DNA of 64,000 bases, from positions 34,697,366-34,761,365 of the forward strand of contig NC_088777.1 in the NCBI RefSeq assembly GCF_954871325.1, written 5' to 3'. The translations under genes and the position numbers were made by a program. The notes under the pieces were generated by a model. It saw nothing but the letters and a program-made list of their open reading frames with translations. It did not search any database and had not been told where the DNA came from. Numbering within the stretch: the first letter of the stretch is position 1; the number at the start of each line of letters is the position of its first letter. This document shows, piece by piece, positions 57,926-64,000 of this stretch. The stretch comes from Gordionus sp. m RMFG-2023 (taxonomy: Eukaryota > Nematomorpha > Gordioida > Chordodea > Parachordodidae).

Positions 57926-60675
57926 TTGTTTAATAATACTAAATTTAATTATTTGATTTGAATCAGGGGCGGATTGGCCATAAGACCAAGTGGGCATTCT
58001 ACTCACGAGGCCGCTAGATAATATCGATTTTTGAGGCCGATCAGTAAAAAAATGAGAAAAGAGGCCGATCAGAAAATGCAATATATAATATATATTAATT
58101 ATTTTAGCATATAAGTTATGATTTTTCTCTTATCATATATTCATATATTTTATATTAAAAAATATCAATTTAGCATTTATATCATACTAATATACTTGCT
58201 CAGGATTGTCATTTAGATAATGCTATTTTATGGGTTTTTTTAAACTCCTAATGCGTTTACAGAAAAACAAGTTTTGTTTAAAATAATAAATCAATATCCA
58301 TGTAACTATATGCTTATTTGTGATAATACAGTTGTTGGGTAGATCAGAACACTATGAAATATTTATCAATTTTGAAATTGAAAATTTAAATCATTGGAAT
58401 TTACTTGAGATGATACAAATCATATCAAAAAATGATAAAATACATAGCCACCATTAAAAGGCTATTTTCAAGAGCAAAAGTAGAAAAGAAAAGCTGAAAC
58501 TTCCTGATAGATCAAAATCCAAGGGATTATCCAATAATTTAATATCTAAGACAACCATTAACAAGTTATGAATGCTGTGCTAGGTAAAATTAAGGATTTA
58601 ATATTAAAAAGGGAGATAGGTAGCAAATTATTGGTTTGCAAATATATAGTGCAAGACACTAACTGATCTTGGAAAAATAATTTGACTAAAGCTGCTAAGT
58701 CTTCAGAAAAATAAGTGATAACCTACGCCCCTATTCTAATTAAAGCTGATGCCAGATAACATCTGGATACAAAATTAAATGCTAAAAACTCGAATAAGTT
58801 TATATAGGGGTGTATAGTGATGAATGCAAAGATGAACACTTGAAGATCGGAATAATTTCTATATTTTAAAGCATTTAGTTCTACAATTGATCAAATTCAT
58901 ATAATTTAACAACCATAAGATTTTCAGTGATTAAAGAGCTTATAAAGAATTTACAATATTTCTATTCGATATTTCTGGCCTTGAAGAAAGTTTCACAATT
59001 AGAAAATGTATTTAGTGACAAATTACGACATAAATTGTATTCATTTACCCGTGTTTACAAAAGTTTAATATTCAGAATAATGAAAATATTGATGATATAA
59101 TTTGTGATAGTGAAGAGTCTAATAAACGTTGAAATATTATAATTCAAACCAAGTAATCGATGCTTAATATGTATCTATGATTTTATGATGCTATGTATGC
59201 ATCCAGAGTTGGATATTAGCGGCTGTCACTATGAAATATAACAGCTAGGTTACCATCGTCACTTCAAAGAAACGTCACTTCAAAGAAAGTTAATGGTTAT
59301 GTTATTTTTATTTAGAACATGTAACAGTTACAAAAAATTCTTCGTTACATAATTAAAATAAAAATAAATGAAATGAAATGGAATCATGCGATAGAGAATT
59401 TATTCTTTCATTTTTCTGTAAAACCTAAAATAAAAAGCAGTATAATAAAGAAACCAAAACTAATTTATTAGTATTTTATTGTCTAATTTAATAAAAATCA
59501 AAGAATAACAACTTAAATCATTCATTCAAAAAGGACTAATTTTTAAATAAAACAACTTCTTCTTACATTAATATTAATCTATTTTTTGCCAACATAAGTA
59601 AATTGTGAATGAACATAAATTTAAAATTATAAAAAATAGGCTAATGGACACGATTAATTTGAGACATTTATTTTTAATACCCGTTGAAAAAGAAAAGAAT
59701 TGTTGATGCAAATGGAACTTGAATAGTGTGTGTTTATTTAAGACAAATTTCAGTTAATATAAGATTTATAAGCTTAATAAAAATATTCCTTAAATTCATT
59801 ATTTAGGAAATTATATTTGCAATATGTATGATTTTTTGAAAATAAAATTATAAAAGTTTAAGAAAATAATATACCCCCTGATAAATATAATAAGAATAAC
59901 CAAAATTATGTTAAATCCTAAATCCCCTTTTCCCGTCTAATTTTAGATAACAAGAAAATTAAATAAAATTATCAAATTTAAAAAAAATAATAGACACCTC
60001 AAATAAATTAAGGCATTGCAGTAGCAGGGGGTTTCCCATCCATTCATGCTGCTCTATCACCCATTGGGCCAATAAAACGGACCATTCAGCGGGCTAGATC
60101 GCTTAGAGGTTCTCATTTACCTAGCCCGACGAACAGTTATGATCTAGATTTACCCGATATCGATACGGGGTTGCCATTCCTTCAATATGATAGCAAGCAT
60201 ATGCAACCAGAATTGCCAAGAATTTTGATATTCGCCCCCTCCCAAAATCTTACATTGATGGCGGAAAGCAGTCACTGGTATGCAGATGGCCCTTTTAAGA
60301 CAACCCCCCTTAATTTTTCATCAACTTTGGACCCTCCAAGTATATCATAAAATAGTTGTACCCACAATTTTTGCGCTATTACCAAATAAAACCCAGATTA
60401 CATATATAAGGGTCTTGATGAGATAAAAAGATTGCAAAATAACCTAAATCCTATATCGGTAATGATCGATTTTGAGTAGGCCGAAATAAATGCATTTACT
60501 CATTCATTTCCATCAATAAAAGAGTATATTTTTACATATTACTCAAGCGATTTGGAGACACATACAAAGTAATAGCGAGTTGTTAGAATATTATTTAGAT
60601 GGAGATACGAAATGAATGGTCAATAAAAAGACAAATGCTCTCTCTTACATTTGTTCCCGTGGATGACGTATTTGA

Positions 60676-61121
60676 TAGAGATCTGCAAAAGTAGACCCCA
60701 CCCATACCCGACCTGTTTAGGCGCCTATTTTTTTAAAAAGAAATCGGGTTTGGGCTGAGCCGGACCTAATATTTTTTAAAAAATTCGGGCGGGTCTGGTT
60801 GGGCTTTGAAATTTTATTTAATATATCTAAATTTATCAATTTTATGTTAAATTTTTAATGTAAAATAAAAATATTTGATTTTATTTATAGAAACTAGACG
60901 CCATATAACATATATCATTTATTTTGAGAAATTATAAAAATTAATTTCTCTATTAAAATAAATTCAGGCTGTACCGAGCCGGTAAATTAAAATTCGGGTT
61001 CGGGCCGGGCCAGCAAAACTTTTTAAAAAATATTTCGGGTTCAGGTCAGACCAGCAAAAATTTTTTAAAAAAATTTCGGGCCGGGCTGGGCTTGAAAAGT
61101 TAGGCCTGATGCAGATCACTA
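60676..61121. mobile_element. hAT MITE, TAGAGATCTGCA/GGGCCGGG family, copy 3
   Basis: It starts TAGAGATCTGCAAAAG and ends CCTGATGCAGATCACTA. The 8-bp duplications are GTATTTGA (60668-60675) and GTATTGGA (61122-61129), one mismatch. It is the longest copy and shares AACTAGACGCCATATAACAT with copy 2. It splits the MULE transposase between the VDD-like and ANWIGK blocks. Confidence 0.93.
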
Positions 61122-61325
61122 GTATTGGATGCTATTTATGAACCTTTACAAGCACCCTTTTAACAAGATAATGAAAGAATCCGATAATCTTATTATATAC
61201 TATGAAGCAAATTGGATTGGTAAATTTTTTCGTAATGGAAATCGACAGCATCAAGGCTTCCAATTCCCATTTGGAATCAATAGCTGCTTCATTGGAGGGA
61301 ATCCCAAAAACAGATAATGCAGTTG

Positions 61326-61407
61326 GTGTTTTTTTTCAAAAATTTGCTATCTTTTGATCATTATTACACAATCATTTTTATAATTTACTTTGTAATTATT
61401 TTTAAAG
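61326..61407 (+). other. GT-AG intron in the MULE transposase
   Basis: The donor follows GCAGTTG and the acceptor is TTTTTAAAG before GTTGGCAC. Removal restores the conserved NAV(E)GWHR block. AT-rich, 82 bp. Confidence 0.75.
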
Positions 61408-61696
61408 GTTGGCACAGAGCATTCTCATCTCTGCTATCATCGCACCATCCCTCTATTTGGAAATTTTTAGATGCTCTACGCTTGGAATAATGGTTAACCG
61501 AAGCAAAAATTGAACAATATATTTATGGTAGGCAACCCCCGGATCAAGAAAGGTGTAACGGAATACATCTGAAAATATTATATAAATTTCTGAATATGTT
61601 AATCGCCTGATTAATTATTATAGGGGGATCGCATATAATTTTAATTTACAAATATATTAATGTTTTTTTTAAATGTTTTTATAAACATATTTTTTG

Positions 61697-61800
61697 CAGG
61701 GATGTGAATTCGAACCCGGGTCTTATCCTGAACCTTCGTATTTTGGCTGTACCCGAACCCGGACCTGGACTCTTTTTTTGTCGAAGGGTTAACATCTCTG
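61697..61800. mobile_element. 104-bp hAT-type MITE
   Basis: It starts CAGGGATGTGAATTCGAACC and, read from the right, CAGAGATGTTAACCC. The 8-bp flanks are ATTTTTTG (61689-61696) and ATGTTTTG (61801-61808), one mismatch. GAACCCGGG words fill the body. Confidence 0.8.
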
Positions 61801-61808
61801 ATGTTTTG

Positions 61809-62612
61809 AATGTTTTATATAGTATATTTATATTTTTTATAGTTATTTTATAAATAAATAAAAAAGTGCGTTAATTCGTTTTTGATTATTTTTTTTATTT
61901 TATTTTTTTTAACTTAAAGGTATTTTATTTAACAATTTCAAAATATATAAAATGATAAAACACTTATTAAAATGATAATATTAAACAAGTAAAATTATGT
62001 TTAAAAATTTCTAGTTAAAGTTTTTGTTTAAGAAATAGGGATTGGAGATTTTCGTTTATTATATAAAAAAATTTTCGCGATAAAATTAAAAAAAAAAAAT
62101 ATGTAGACTAGGAAAAATTGCCGTTAGTTGATATGACTATTTGCTGAAATATAAAATTATTGAATTTTGAATATTTATTTTTATAATAGAAAAAGTTAAC
62201 CTAAACATAATATATATTCTAAAATGATTAATTGAATTATTTTAAGGATTTTCAATAAATCTAAAAAATGAGTCAGTCTTAATTTGAATTTTTTTGGATC
62301 AACATTAATTGTTCAACAGCCGATTTGGGTCTATTTTTAAAAATTGTCGATTAAGATTTTAGCCAAAATAATGTGTATACCTTATAATGTGGTAAATTGG
62401 TACACCAAAGAAATTGGTATAAATATTGGTTGTTAATTTTTTTTTTGATTTTATTAAATTTTTTATTGATATTACACTTAATAAATAAAATTGAGATTTT
62501 TGTAAAAAAATATAAAGAAATAATTAATAGGACTAACATTCAAAATGACTTCTATTTAATCATCCGTTTTTTATACTGATAAATTTATAATAAATTGCAG
62601 CTGTATTAGATA
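61809..62612. other. AT-rich interior of the 57964 hAT element
   Basis: No coding pattern or repeat recognised. Confidence 0.4.
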
Positions 62613-62690
62613 CGCGCCGAATTGGCACGGCGCTGAATTGACCCTGTGCTGAATTGACGTTGCGCCAAATTTTCCGCGCCGAATTGACGT
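62613..62690. repeat. GCGCCGAATTGAC short tandem array
   Basis: Five units of 15-16 bp: GCGCCGAATTGGCAC, GGCGCTGAATTGACC, TGTGCTGAATTGACG, TGCGCCAAATTTTCC, GCGCCGAATTGACGT. In reverse complement the core is GTCAATTCGGCG, the same word that forms the extreme end of the foldback element at 33946-39685. Confidence 0.85.
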
Positions 62691-63028
62691 GATATCTGTT
62701 TTTATAAGTTCAATTAGTATGATTTTATATGTGCAATTATTAAAATAAAATATGAGATTATCATTTTATGAGGCTTTTTTTAAATAAAAATATAATAACT
62801 GTAATATTGTGTTTAACCCATCGTTTTAGATATTTTTGTTCAAAAATATAGTGAAATAAAACACATGTATATTATAAATAAGCCATTAATGGGATCCCGA
62901 CCGAATGCTGAGTAAAAGCGGGACGAAGGCTTACAAATGGGTTTATGGGGGTGAACCCATAAAATGAGGCCGCTAGAAAACATTTGCCCGCGCGGTTGCA
63001 GCATAGCCAGTCCATCCCTGATTTGAAT

Positions 63029-64000
63029 CGCTTTTGTAGGTCCAATCAAAACAATAAATGATCCAAAATAACTTACAATAAAATTTCCAGGGTGGCTTAT
63101 CTTCTACATTATATAGTGACCCCTTCAATATAAATTCTTTTTATAGTTCTCAAAATTAAATCTAACGAAATCTGTTTAATGTCATCTTGGTTATCTGATT
63201 ACCTTATCTGAATTTTACCGTTTATATTTATTAAAAACTTTCAAAAAACATAAATTATTAGCTAACAAAATTTAATTCGTTTGTTAAATAATATTGATGA
63301 TGTTAGTCATAAAAAACAAAAAAAATTTTTTTTTGAAATAAACCAAAAAACATAATGTTTATTATTTAAATGCCTAAACAAATTATCTATATGAATCGGT
63401 TTTATCAAATTAAATTATAATGTTTAAAATGTGACCATGGAAGTTTTATGTTCAAAGATTGCACTAGTTTTATTTATGATATATATTAAAACATTGTAAA
63501 AAAACGATTAGCTATGAAAATTAAGTATTCAATTTTAAAAAGGCTTCCTAATTGATAGAATTTACCTTAATGGAAAGTTACTTTATCAAAGGCAATTTAG
63601 TATTTTTGACCTAATCCATTATAATTTAGATAGTTAATAAAATATAAAACTATTAGGGCAATAACGCGAATTCTAAAAATTTTATGACTTAAAAAGATTT
63701 AATCTGGCGTTTAGGTCATTTCTTAACTCAACAATAAATTCTCATATTTTCCCATTTATGTAATTTTATTATTAAAAAAGTATTACACCTCAGTGTTTTA
63801 TTAATTCTTATGGTGAACATCATGAATAAAGTTTTATTTTGTTAGAACTTCAACTAATCTTGAATTTCCTATTATCCTCTTTCCTTTTAATTGTGAATAT
63901 AATTGGTTCAGGGCCCATATGCGATTCTGGAACTAACAAATTATAAATGCATTTGTACCATAACCTACTCAGATTTATAAAAAATATATTTCAAATATCT
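63029..64000. other. AT-rich intergenic DNA
   Basis: No gene or repeat recognised. Confidence 0.4.

Larger units (their letters stand above)
60030..61610 (+). pseudogene. Mutator-like (MULE) transposase, decayed, split by a MITE
   Basis: The plus strand shows the MULE order: IKRTIQRARSLRGSHLPSPT (60072), ILIFAPSQNLTLMAES followed by SHWYADGPFKTTP (first catalytic Asp; about 60220-60310), NFCAITK, VMIDFE (second Asp; about 60460), FTYYSSDLETHTK, a hAT MITE, ANWIGKFFRNGNRQH (about 61207), EGIPKTDNAV, then GWHRAFSSLLSSHHPSIWKF and LDALRLEQWL (61409-61495). EGWHRAF and HPSIWKF-type blocks mark the FLYWCH-associated MULEs of animals. A GT-AG intron of 82 bp (61326-61407) joins AV to GWH. Stops and frame changes show it is inactive. 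TIRs not identified. Confidence 0.88.
57964..63020. mobile_element. 5-kb hAT element, CAGGGGCGGATTGGCC family, with nested insertions
   Basis: The left end CAGGGGCGGATTGGCCATA and, inward from the right, CAGGGATGGACTGGCTATG form the TIR. Both ends have a TGGGC/CGGGC block nearby and both carry GAGGCCGCTAGA in the same orientation. The 8-bp target duplication ATTTGAAT is perfect (57956-57963, 63021-63028). No readable hAT transposase was found in 58100-60000, which is AT-rich with worn coding texture (for example near 58440-58560 and 58930-59060). A MULE, a hAT MITE within it and a tiny hAT MITE lie inside. Confidence 0.9.

Noticed and set aside
57830-58081. 83-residue minus-strand open frame
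   Set aside because: It spans the end of one repeat and the terminus of the 57964 hAT element, so it is a chance frame over repeat sequence.

Overview
This is a very AT-rich (clearly above 70% A+T) eukaryotic window with one convincing host gene and a dense, nested layer of transposable elements. No operons, bacterial genes, true tRNAs or rRNAs were seen. The element set (several hAT clades, a MULE with an intron, LINE endonuclease, Ty3/gypsy, PIF/Harbinger-like MITE, and an unnamed repetitive family with an RNase-H-like core common in invertebrate assemblies) suggests an invertebrate animal. A repeat-rich arthropod such as a parasitic copepod would fit, but that is a guess from element content, not a diagnosis.

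Layout: 1-2150 Ty3/gypsy fossil. 2270-9050 AT-rich intergenic DNA with a 380-bp ATTC/ATTT microsatellite and a pyrimidine tract. 9065-10400 repeated tRNA-like (box A/box B) units with upstream TATA motifs. 10400-24240 intergenic DNA with a LINE endonuclease fragment (14213-14548), small tandem duplications and element ends. 24380-27550 a decayed copy of the unnamed repetitive protein family, split by a 1.7-kb hAT element. 28740-31110 a decayed hAT transposase with BED finger and dimerisation domain. 32084-33231 a non-autonomous hAT. 33946-39685 a 5.7-kb foldback element with GCGAA-rich ends and arrays of a 118-bp unit in inverted arms, carrying a nested hAT. 41079-41415 hAT MITE.

42626-45937 (minus strand) holds the only solid host gene: a 1103-residue single-exon ORF with an N-terminal MATH/TRAF-like domain and probably further split MATH-like domains separated by low-complexity linkers. 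47021-49235 is a second foldback element, made of GCGAATGCATTA-like arrays, with two nested hAT MITEs. 49236-55332 is a pile of hAT elements; one of them shows an 8-bp target duplication whose two copies are now reverse complements, the signature of an inversion of about 3.5 kb. 53303-53632 is a Harbinger-type MITE. 55572-56650 is a young, structurally complete but gene-less miniature LTR element. 57964-63020 is a 5-kb hAT carrying a MULE, which in turn carries a hAT MITE.

Together the region reads as repeated cross-insertion of a few DNA-transposon families. At least nine hAT insertions keep recognisable 8-bp target-site duplications in situ, which allows their relative order to be worked out by eye. 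Nothing indicates cooperating host genes.
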